From Bacillota bacterium (GTDB lineage Bacteria > Bacillota > Limnochordia > Limnochordales > DUMU01): DNA of 38,502 nucleotides. This document shows positions 1-7,289 of this stretch, in pieces. The notes under the pieces are model-generated. The model was not told where the DNA came from. It did not search any database and saw nothing but the letters and a program-made list of their open reading frames with translations. The stretch lies in assembly GCA_012839805.1 (NCBI GenBank), contig DUMU01000049.1, forward strand, positions 1 to 38,502, read 5' to 3'. Position 1 is the stretch's first letter. Every line of letters begins with the position of its first letter. The translations under genes and the position numbers were made by a program.

Positions 1-33
1 CCTGTCAACTTGCGAGGCAGACTCACCGGTCCC

Positions 34-1392
34 TCAACGATGCGTAAAGAAGTGCCAGGTCCCAATCTGCGGGGGATCACCGGGATCGTCCTTCAACAGG
101 CTCCGGTAGTGAGTAGCCACCTTGCGGAAGGCCGCCGCATACTCTTCTATCAACGCGGGGCGGAAACGCTTGAACCAGGGTACACTGAAGACCCGGCGCC
201 CTATCCCTTCACTGATCGGGAGGCTGCCTGCTGGCTGGCGCACGTCGCGGGTGCTCCGCGCTATCCGCGTCGGTTTACCTTCATTGTATACGTCTGCAGT
301 GTTGAAGACCGGATGGGTGTGCAGAGGAAGATTGCAACCAGGTACACATTGACACCCTTCCGCTCTCACCGCTTCGGCAAACCGGGTGATAGATAGCCCC
401 CCGAGCTCCTCCGGCACGTAATGTCCGTGCGGAGCATACCATCCGGCCATGTTACTCCCCGAATCCTTTGCGACCCGGTGCGCCCGAATCCCCGGGACAC
501 CTTCGAGCAGATCCCAGAAGTAATTCATGGCTTGCCGGATCTCTTCGCACCTCTGGTCATAGTACTTCAACTGTACCCGTCCGACTGCAGCGCTCAATTG
601 GTGCATTCGGTACTTGTAACCACCAAGCGGCAATCCTTGGAACTGGCGCAGGTATTCAGTAGTAATATGGTCGTCGAAACGTTCGTAGTGGCCAAAAGCT
701 ATGGCCCGCTCGTAGATCTCGGTATCATTGGTCACCAGCATTCCGGCTTCTCCGGCGACCAGACTCTTACCGCTCATAAGAGACATGGCGGCGACATCGC
801 CAAATGTACCCAGCTTCCTGCCCTTGTACAATCCACCCTGCGCGTGCGACACATCTTCGATTACCTTCAGCCCGTAGCGCCTGGCGATGGCCAATATGCG
901 GTCCATGTCGGCAGGATGGCCAAGGTAGTGCACCACCATGATCGCCTTCGTTCTATCGGTAATTCGGTGCTCGATGTCATTGGGATCAATGCACAACGTG
1001 ACCGGATCGATGTCCGCGAAAACCACGGTCGCTCCAAGCGAAAAGACTGGTAGTGCGGATGCCCAGTAAGTGATACTCGGACAGATTACCTCGTCCCCCG
1101 TGCCGACGCCACACCCAAACAGAGCTCCGTGAAGAGCTGCCGTACCGTTATTGAATCCCAAAGCATACTTCGTCCCCTGCCAGGCGGCGAATTCTTTCTC
1201 AAATTGCATTGTCACGTCGATACCCGACATGCCCCCACGCCTCAATACCTCCAGTACAGCTTCTTCCTCTTCCTTGGTGATTATCGGCCATGTGAATAGA
1301 TCGCCTGGTGGGGATTGCACGGCTTTAGGACCACCCAAAAGCGCCAACTGCTCTACGGAGCTGCCCTTTTTCGCCGCTACACTGGTAGACAT
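34..1392 (-). CDS. DegT/DnrJ/EryC1/StrS-family PLP aminotransferase (first of two)
   Basis: Fold-type I PLP enzyme of the sugar/cyclitol aminotransferase family, which converts keto-sugars or keto-cyclitols to amino forms, or the reverse. Seen: the N-terminal LALLGGPKAV signature; the phosphate-binding segment NNGTAAL (about residue 82); VIEDVSHAQG with the PLP-nitrogen Asp (about 180); and the Schiff-base Lys in SLMSGKSLVAGEAG (about 209). The length (452 aa) is slightly above the usual 370-440 because of an extended C-terminus. The start is uncertain: GAAGGGGAC is followed by GTG, GTG, AAA, ATG, and the ATG is used here although a GTG at 1398 or 1401 is better spaced. The stop lies 33 bases from the window edge. 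It is the last visible gene of a minus-strand run, 23 bases after the dehydrogenase gene. The substrate is unknown; the resemblance to scyllo-inosose-type aminotransferases is an inference from the N-terminal motif and the neighbours. Confidence 0.9.
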   Translation of the reverse strand: MSTSVAAKKGSSVEQLALLGGPKAVQSPPGDLFTWPIITKEEEEAVLEVLRRGGMSGIDVTMQFEKEFAAWQGTKYALGFNNGTAALHGALFGCGVGTGDEVICPSITYWASALPVFSLGATVVFADIDPVTLCIDPNDIEHRITDRTKAIMVVHYLGHPADMDRILAIARRYGLKVIEDVSHAQGGLYKGRKLGTFGDVAAMSLMSGKSLVAGEAGMLVTNDTEIYERAIAFGHYERFDDHITTEYLRQFQGLPLGGYKYRMHQLSAAVGRVQLKYYDQRCEEIRQAMNYFWDLLEGVPGIRAHRVAKDSGSNMAGWYAPHGHYVPEELGGLSITRFAEAVRAEGCQCVPGCNLPLHTHPVFNTADVYNEGKPTRIARSTRDVRQPAGSLPISEGIGRRVFSVPWFKRFRPALIEEYAAAFRKVATHYRSLLKDDPGDPPQIGTWHFFTHR

Positions 1393-1415
1393 TTTCACCA
1401 CGTCCCCTTCCTAAT

Positions 1416-2486
1416 CTAGTTGGTAAGTGGCAGAACCACCGGATGTCCGCCCGCCTCGGCTGAACGATAAGCAGCTACAACTAACTCCAACGCTTTTCTA
1501 CCCTCCATGCCGTCCACAGCAGGAGGGCGTCCTTGCCTGACCGCCTCTACAAAATCTTCCAGTTGAGCCCGATGGAGCGAAATATCGGTAAGTGTCGGGT
1601 CGGCAACCCCTTCCCGGCTCAGCGCGCGCTTTTCCAGGGACGCGCGGATCTCGTAGTCTTCCTGACGCATCTCCTCCATGGTCCATTCCGTAATCTCGTC
1701 TCCCACCACCACAATGCTCCCCTTGGGTCCGTGCAGCTCCAGCCTGCGGGGCATGCCGGGATACGCGGCCGTGGTCGCTTCGATCGTACCCAAAGCGCCG
1801 TTGCCAAACCGCAGGATCACCACCGCCGTATCTTCCACCTCGATTTGGCGGGCTAGGGTCGCCGTAAAGGCCGAAACCCTTTCGACTTCTCCCATCACCC
1901 AACGCAGCAGGTCAACCGAGTGAATGGCCTGATTGATCAGCGCACCGCCGCCTCCTATCTGCTTCGTCCCCCTCCATTCTCCGGCACCGGCATAATAGTC
2001 TTGTGAGCGATACCATTTGACAGCAGCACTGGCCATCACCGGCCGGCCCAACCGGCCCCGTTGAACTGCGTCCCTCACCAGCCGGTACGTCCGGTTGAAC
2101 CTGGCCTGGAAGATGCACCCGAGCAAGACACCGGCTCGCCGGCAGGCCTCTATCACTCGATCGGCCCGTGCCAATGTAACATCGATGGGCTTCTCCACAA
2201 TCACGTGTTTGCCGGCGGCCGCGACGATCTCCACAATCTCCGCCCGCGTGCCGCTGGGCGTACAAATGTCAACAACATCAATGTCCGCTCGGCCGGCCAA
2301 CGACTGGACATCGGCTTCGAATTCACATTGCCATTCTTGCGCCCGGGCCGGTGCCTCGGGTCCTCCCGTCACCGCTACCAGGCGCGCCCCGGGAAGGCTG
2401 CGAATGGCGGCCGCGTGGACTCGCCCGATAGCACCACAGCCGACTATTCCGAATCCGATTGTTTTCTCGGGTGACATCGGCCCCAT
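1416..2486 (-). CDS. Gfo/Idh/MocA-family NAD(P)-dependent oxidoreductase
   Basis: Cytoplasmic sugar or inositol dehydrogenase-type oxidoreductase. The N-terminal Rossmann domain (residues 9-125) has GIVGCGAIG for the dinucleotide. VDICTPSGT and the family motif VIVEKPID (about 95-102) follow, the latter with the catalytic Lys. The C-terminal alpha/beta dimerisation and substrate domain includes GGGALINQAIHSVDLLRWVMG, with the usual His-Asp pair. At 356 aa it has normal family length. The ATG at 2486 follows GAGAGGTAGGTGAAGCGGT, a reasonable ribosome site; a second ATG at 2477 is possible. Members oxidise or reduce a ring carbon of sugars and cyclitols, and they often supply the keto substrate for a DegT aminotransferase. 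The 23-base spacing to the DegT gene supports such a coupled pair. The exact substrate cannot be read from the sequence. Confidence 0.92.
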   Translation of the reverse strand: MGPMSPEKTIGFGIVGCGAIGRVHAAAIRSLPGARLVAVTGGPEAPARAQEWQCEFEADVQSLAGRADIDVVDICTPSGTRAEIVEIVAAAGKHVIVEKPIDVTLARADRVIEACRRAGVLLGCIFQARFNRTYRLVRDAVQRGRLGRPVMASAAVKWYRSQDYYAGAGEWRGTKQIGGGGALINQAIHSVDLLRWVMGEVERVSAFTATLARQIEVEDTAVVILRFGNGALGTIEATTAAYPGMPRRLELHGPKGSIVVVGDEITEWTMEEMRQEDYEIRASLEKRALSREGVADPTLTDISLHRAQLEDFVEAVRQGRPPAVDGMEGRKALELVVAAYRSAEAGGHPVVLPLTN

Positions 2487-2540
2487 ACCGCTTCACCTAC
2501 CTCTCACAGGACACCCGCAACCGTGGATCTGGGGGTGGAT

Positions 2541-2568
2541 GGGTGGCTGCACGGTCGTGCAGCCACCC
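2541..2568 (-). other. Perfect 12-bp hairpin between binding-protein gene and oxidoreductase gene
   Basis: GGGTGGCTGCAC and its exact reverse complement GTGCAGCCACCC flank a GGTC loop. The hairpin lies 16 bases downstream of the stop of the sugar-binding protein gene, and no U-run follows on the minus strand. Such hairpins after binding-protein genes often protect the upstream mRNA from 3' decay and lower expression of distal genes. That role is inferred here. Confidence 0.6.
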
Positions 2569-2583
2569 GTTCGGCGTTCTCGA

Positions 2584-3933
2584 TCAGTTCTTCTTGGCTG
2601 CTGCTTGCTCGGCAGCATACTTCTGGAAAGCTGCTTCGGCAGTCTCGTGTGCAGTCTGCAGGGCCTCCGCCGCACTTCTCTTCCCGAGCACAACGTCGGT
2701 CAAGATGGCGTTGCGGTCGGGCATACCGGGCACGGGGTTGATGTCCGGCGGACTCGTATATTGGGAAGCACCTACGGCCAGCATTATCCGCCAACTCTTG
2801 GCAACAACAGGAACGGTAGTACCGTACTCAGTCTGAGCAGACTTGAGCGCAGGGAAGCGGCCGGTCTGCTTCATCCACCGGAGAACCGACTCCTTACGCA
2901 TCGTTAGGAACTTCACCCACTGCCAAGCTTCGTTCGGATACTTGGTCTGGGCTGCAATCTGGAAACCCGTAACGCCGACCTTTGTCCTCGGGCCGCCGGG
3001 ACCCTTCACAGGCTGCGTCACATCCCAACGGAAGGGTACAGTGGCCATGTTGGGCCAACCCGGGCCATCCGTAATGTTGATGGCGGTCTTACCCGTCCAG
3101 AAAAAGAACTGCTGTTGCGTGGACCAGGGAAGGGAAAGATGCTGCGTAACCTTGTACTTGTTGAACAAATCCACGCAGAAGTCCAATGCCTGGCGCACCT
3201 CTGAAGAATTGAAGCGGCTCTTAGTCGGGAACTGCAGCCTGTCGTACCACCAGCCACCGGCCTGCAGCACCGCGAGACCGTAGTTCCAATAGTTGGCCAC
3301 ACGGTCTATGCCATACTGCTCAGGTTGACCGTCACCATTCTTGTCGACAGTCAGCTTCTGAGCCGCGCGTACCATATTGTCCCAATCCCATTTCTCCCCC
3401 AACTGGTTGGGATTCATCACCCCTGCCGCATCGAAAAGGTCTTCATTGTACCAGTTGAGCCAAAGGTACAGGTCGAGCGGCACTCCCCAAAGGACATTAC
3501 CCAACGTAAATGCAGAGATAGCTGCTGATGGCCAAAGGTTGAGGTCGAAGTCCTTGTCTTTGCCAATGAACTGGTGTAAATCGAGGAAGTATCCCTGTTG
3601 GGCCAGCCCGACGGCGCTGGCACTTTGGGCGGTCCACTCCGTTACGTCGACCTGAGCGCCACCGGCAACCATGCTGAGAAACTTTGGTACATATTCGCTA
3701 GTATCAGCTGACACCAAGATCTCTATCTTGATGTCTGGATACAACTTCATGAACTCCTTAGCTGCCTCGTCAATGAAGTCTCGCCAACCTTGACCATGGC
3801 CGCTATAACCCCAATGCACAAGAGTTACCCGCGGATTTGCGGCTGAGCAAGAAGGGATTACCGCTCCCAGTACCAGTGCGATGCCGACCACCACTGCCGT
3901 CACCAGAGTCAGCTCCCTCGTCCCGCGCGCCAT
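2584..3933 (-). CDS. ABC transporter extracellular sugar-binding protein (family 1 type)
   Basis: Periplasmic-type (cell-surface) solute-binding protein of a carbohydrate ABC importer. Residues 1-31 form a signal peptide: MARGTRELT, then a hydrophobic run ending VIPSCSAA. Cys29 could be a lipid anchor, although Pro at -2 makes the lipobox imperfect. The mature part begins RVTLVHWGYSGHGQGW, followed by FMKLYPDIKIEI and SEYVPKFLSMVAGGAQVDVTEW, a typical family 1 sugar-binding opening. The C-terminal part has YPNEAWQWVKFLT, the usual hinge-region motif. 449 aa is normal. The start was chosen because AAAGGAGG sits 8 bases before the ATG at 3933; an upstream ATG at 3939 lies too close. No permease or ATPase gene is in the window, so the rest of the importer must be elsewhere, possibly left of position 1. 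Confidence 0.92.
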   Translation of the reverse strand: MARGTRELTLVTAVVVGIALVLGAVIPSCSAANPRVTLVHWGYSGHGQGWRDFIDEAAKEFMKLYPDIKIEILVSADTSEYVPKFLSMVAGGAQVDVTEWTAQSASAVGLAQQGYFLDLHQFIGKDKDFDLNLWPSAAISAFTLGNVLWGVPLDLYLWLNWYNEDLFDAAGVMNPNQLGEKWDWDNMVRAAQKLTVDKNGDGQPEQYGIDRVANYWNYGLAVLQAGGWWYDRLQFPTKSRFNSSEVRQALDFCVDLFNKYKVTQHLSLPWSTQQQFFFWTGKTAINITDGPGWPNMATVPFRWDVTQPVKGPGGPRTKVGVTGFQIAAQTKYPNEAWQWVKFLTMRKESVLRWMKQTGRFPALKSAQTEYGTTVPVVAKSWRIMLAVGASQYTSPPDINPVPGMPDRNAILTDVVLGKRSAAEALQTAHETAEAAFQKYAAEQAAAKKN

Positions 3934-4093
3934 AAACATTGCCTCCTTTCCCTTGTGGAAACAGCGCATGCTTAACACATCGGTCTGACCGCACCCAGAG
4001 GAAAGCAAGACTCACGATCGGTCGATTAACTGCACTCGTCGGTACCGGTTTCGTGCCGCCCCTATGCACCAGTCCCGAAGACTATCACCCCCC

Positions 4094-5605
4094 TCACTGT
4101 CCCGAAATGGGTGAAGCTGCCGACAAACTGGCCCGGTAAGAGCTGAACGCCCCCGCGACCATCTCGGCAACTTTCGCCTCGCGCTGGGGATCGACCCATG
4201 CGATCTCTGCTATACCGAAGGCTCGTTCGTCCGTCAGTTCCCATCCGACAGCATCTTCGAAGTCGGGGTTAACCAAGGTAAAACCTTGTGCCACCAGGCA
4301 GTCAAAGCCCACGATCTGCCAGTAGTTGGATACACCTTTCTTCTCGTAGAGCCGGAAGGTCAGACGAGCTCGGGACTTGCCGGCCAAATATGGCGTCAGA
4401 TTGACAGTTACCAGTTGCCAGTCAGTTGACGCCGTTGCGGCAACGTCGCTTTCCCAGACAACCGTGTCGTCCACGAGCAACTGCTTTACATGGTAGCCGC
4501 CGGTATTTGGGCCGACATCACGGGTGTAGAACATCAGGGTGTAGTTTCCCGGCCAGTTCTCGTTCGGGCAAATCGTTTGCGAAGCCGACAGTACATCTCC
4601 TTGTCTGGTGACCGTATTGGGAGGAATGAAGAAGCTCAGGTAACCCCGACCTGTGATAGCAGGCGACGGCTCCGATATCTGCTCGAGAGGCAGTTGGTAC
4701 ATCACGATACCATCTATCTTGCCCATACGCATGTTGTCGAGAGCCAACGAGACCGCTTTTTCGACGTACTTCACCGACGGTGGAGCCGGCGTCCTCGACA
4801 ACTGCGATGCATAAATCATCCAGTACAATGGTAGTCCGTATTGGTTAAGCAACGCCGATATTCTGTCGATCTGACCTTGCATGGATGAAAGGCGTTGGGT
4901 ATTCCGATAAGGGTCATCGCGATATGCTACAATTACCCCGTCGATGAAAGCGCCACGTGTGCTGAGAAACTGTTGTGTAACCGCAGTGGCATATAACAGA
5001 GGGAGAAATCCCAAACGGGGATTGATATTCCGGGCCGTCTCTGCCATGGTAGCCATATACTCAGGGGTAAAGTACGATAAATTACCATCGAAATCATCAA
5101 TGGCCCAGGCGATCAGATTGGGGTAACGCAGCGAAAGCTCGGCAATGGCTTTGGCCCAAGCAATGTAGTCAGTTGTATAGGGATACGATTTGAGTTCACC
5201 CGTGGATTCTGAGGGAGGTACTAAGTAGACCACGACATTGATCCCCGCCTCCCTGGCTGCGGGCAAGAACTCGTCTTTGAGATCGTCCCAGTCCACAGGC
5301 GATCGCCATACAAGGTAGAAGTACGTGTCGATCCCGAGTTCCTTCAGGCGAGATATCAAGCGCGGGGTATCCAGGTGCAGGTAACCATCGCCTCGCGGCG
5401 CCGGCTCTCTCATCTCACCAGCTCGAAGTGCGTACGCCGCCAATACCTTGGGCGCGCTCCCTGCCCATTCCGTTGCCATACTCATACCCCCTGACTCCTC
5501 GCCCTCTGCCCGCCCAGTCACCGTGGCAATAAACACGAGCGAAGTCAACACCAATACGGCCATCCAACCCACGCCCCGGCTCGCCCATCTCTCCAGCGAA
5601 CTCAT
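4094..5605 (-). CDS. Secreted TIM-barrel (glycoside-hydrolase-like) protein with C-terminal beta domain
   Basis: I do not recognise a named family. Residues 1-33 form a signal peptide (WMAVLVLTSLVFIATVTGRA), so it is probably exported. Residues 50-330 read like a (beta/alpha)8 barrel. Successive strands can be picked out: ELGIDTYFYLVWR, GINVVVYLVPP, LIAWAIDDFDGNL (paired acidic residues typical of glycosidase strand ends), FIDGVIVAYRD, LPLYWMIYAS and IDGIVMYQLP. Residues 340-470 look like a beta-sandwich, with WPGNYTLMFYTRDVG and LVTVNLTPYLAGKSRARLTFRLYEK resembling a carbohydrate-binding module. The ATG at 5605 has AGGAGGGGGG nine bases upstream. It is encoded 160 bases before the sugar-binding protein gene in the same direction, which suggests extracellular processing of the imported substrate. 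Hydrolase activity is inferred, and the catalytic acids are not proven. Confidence 0.72.
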   Translation of the reverse strand: MSSLERWASRGVGWMAVLVLTSLVFIATVTGRAEGEESGGMSMATEWAGSAPKVLAAYALRAGEMREPAPRGDGYLHLDTPRLISRLKELGIDTYFYLVWRSPVDWDDLKDEFLPAAREAGINVVVYLVPPSESTGELKSYPYTTDYIAWAKAIAELSLRYPNLIAWAIDDFDGNLSYFTPEYMATMAETARNINPRLGFLPLLYATAVTQQFLSTRGAFIDGVIVAYRDDPYRNTQRLSSMQGQIDRISALLNQYGLPLYWMIYASQLSRTPAPPSVKYVEKAVSLALDNMRMGKIDGIVMYQLPLEQISEPSPAITGRGYLSFFIPPNTVTRQGDVLSASQTICPNENWPGNYTLMFYTRDVGPNTGGYHVKQLLVDDTVVWESDVAATASTDWQLVTVNLTPYLAGKSRARLTFRLYEKKGVSNYWQIVGFDCLVAQGFTLVNPDFEDAVGWELTDERAFGIAEIAWVDPQREAKVAEMVAGAFSSYRASLSAASPISGQ

Positions 5606-5763
5606 GACAACCCCCCTCCTACCATAAGTACCGCCCCTACCACGGCGGGCGATTCGTTAGTCAGTTGTATTTATATATGCTAGCAACGCATGATTCCTTC
5701 CGGCTCCGCGCCCATTTAATGCCAGTATTTTTTAACACAAATGGCAGATGGTGGCGTGGCCAC

Positions 5764-5805
5764 GGTGGCAACGATCGACGCCGCTCTTTCGCAGCCGTTG
5801 CCACC
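5764..5805. repeat. 10-bp inverted repeat in the 5606-5879 intergenic gap
   Basis: GGTGGCAACG (5764-5773) and CGTTGCCACC (5796-5805) are exact reverse complements 22 bases apart. They lie between the second DegT gene and the secreted protein gene. There is no U-run on either side, so it is not an obvious terminator. It may be an operator or an mRNA hairpin. The right part of this gap, at 5665-5740, is AT-rich compared with the surroundings and may hold the promoter of the secreted-protein gene, but no convincing -35/-10 pair was found. Confidence 0.45.
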
Positions 5806-5879
5806 AAAACAAGCAGGGCGGGTAAGGGCCCGGATACACTTTGGGAACTCTCACCCTCACGCTAGGGTCCTCCCCTTTT

Positions 5880-7142
5880 TTACGCCCCTCGCTCCTTAAC
5901 CGCAGCTGCCCGCCGGGAGGCAAAGTAGGAGGCGACCTTACGAATCGCAGCGACCATTTCGTCCACATCCCGATCGGTAAAGAACTCACTGACCGGCAGC
6001 CGTACCGCCGTTGCCAGCACCTCTTCGGCCACGGGACACAATCCCTCCCCATATGCCGGTACCGCCGCATGAAACCCTGCCGAAATAGGAAAGCCGGCGC
6101 CGTGCAATACCTGAGCTTTGGTCAGGACATCGTAACAGTAAACCGGCCGGGGGATATATCCTTCGCTGCAGGGAATCCCCTCCGCCCGCAGTGCCTCGCA
6201 GAAATGATGCCGGCGCGTTCCGAGTTCTTGCTCATTCACGCGCAGCATGTAGAACCAATAGGTCGCCCGGCTATCGGCAGTAATCCGGTGCGGCTGGATG
6301 CCCGGTAGCCCGCTTATGCCCTGCGTAATCCGATCGCCCAACTCATGGCGCCGCTGGCAGATGCCGGGAAGCTTCTTGACCTGCGCAATCCCGACCGCTC
6401 CCTGCAGTTCCGTCATGCGATAGTTGGGCGCGAGCCACTCGGGATCGCGCCCCGAACCGCTTCGATGATAGTACTTGTCTGCGTAAAGCGCGGCCAAGCG
6501 GGCTAACTCAGAATCGCGAGTGATGACCAAACCGCCATCGCCGGTCGAGATGTGTTTGAAGTCATTCAGGCTGAAGCAGCCGAAATCGCCAAACGTACCG
6601 ACTTTGCGCCCTTTATACTCCGCCAAGTAGCTTTGGGCGCAGTCTTCGATTACCCGAATTCCTTTGCCTTTGGCAATTTCCATAATCGCGTCCATGTCAC
6701 AGGGATTACCAGCCAGATGAACGGCAATTATTATCTTGGTTCTGGAGGTAATCTTCGCTACGACCGAGCTAGGGTCAAGATTGTACGTGTTGGGGTCGAC
6801 GTCTGCAAAAACTGGCACTGCTCCTTGATACAAGATGCCAATTATCGTGCCCCAATCCGTGATTGGTGACGTTATCACCTCATCGCCCACGCCTACACCC
6901 AAAGAGGCAAGAGCTACATGAATCGCAGCAGTACCCGAGCTGACCGCGACGCAATACGGCACTTCATGCAACGCCGCAAATTCGGCGCATAGTTGCTTTA
7001 CCTTCCTACCCGACCAATAGAATAGCGTATTCTGATCCAGTGCTTCTCTGAGCTGAGCCAGCTCTTCTTCACCAAAACGCTTTCCTTCTCCAAAAGGCGT
7101 CGACTTGGCCTTTGGGCCGCCATACAAAGCCAACTCCGTCAT
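5880..7142 (-). CDS. DegT/DnrJ/EryC1/StrS-family PLP aminotransferase (second of two)
   Basis: A 420-residue sugar/cyclitol aminotransferase paralogous to the one at the left end. Both share the LALxGGPKA start and the segment YKGRKxGTFGD. Seen: SSGTAAIH phosphate-binding loop (about residue 69); VIEDCAQSY with the PLP-pyridine Asp167; and FSLNDFKHISTGDGG with the Schiff-base Lys196. The start at 7142 was preferred because GGGAGAG lies 8 bases upstream and the LALYGG signature begins there; an in-frame extension to 7283 is probably not translated. It follows the 589-residue deacetylase-like gene by 147 bases. Two different DegT enzymes in one cluster suggest either two amino groups on the substrate or one anabolic and one catabolic step; neither can be decided from the sequence. 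Confidence 0.92.
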   Translation of the reverse strand: MTELALYGGPKAKSTPFGEGKRFGEEELAQLREALDQNTLFYWSGRKVKQLCAEFAALHEVPYCVAVSSGTAAIHVALASLGVGVGDEVITSPITDWGTIIGILYQGAVPVFADVDPNTYNLDPSSVVAKITSRTKIIIAVHLAGNPCDMDAIMEIAKGKGIRVIEDCAQSYLAEYKGRKVGTFGDFGCFSLNDFKHISTGDGGLVITRDSELARLAALYADKYYHRSGSGRDPEWLAPNYRMTELQGAVGIAQVKKLPGICQRRHELGDRITQGISGLPGIQPHRITADSRATYWFYMLRVNEQELGTRRHHFCEALRAEGIPCSEGYIPRPVYCYDVLTKAQVLHGAGFPISAGFHAAVPAYGEGLCPVAEEVLATAVRLPVSEFFTDRDVDEMVAAIRKVASYFASRRAAAVKERGA

Positions 7143-7289
7143 GCCAAGCTCTCCCTTCCCGTCTTCTCGTCCGGCTTCAGTCCCTTCGGACAGTACGCTC
7201 TTACGGTCCGAGCAGGCCTGGATAGCTCGCCCCTCCCTTGTCAGGCCAAACAAGACTATCCTACTTGGTCTCACGCGGCACAAAGCACA

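Noticed and set aside
2095-2907. 270-residue plus-strand open frame spanning the dehydrogenase and binding-protein genes
   Set aside because: Crosses two real genes and their intergenic hairpin and has no ribosome site or motif.
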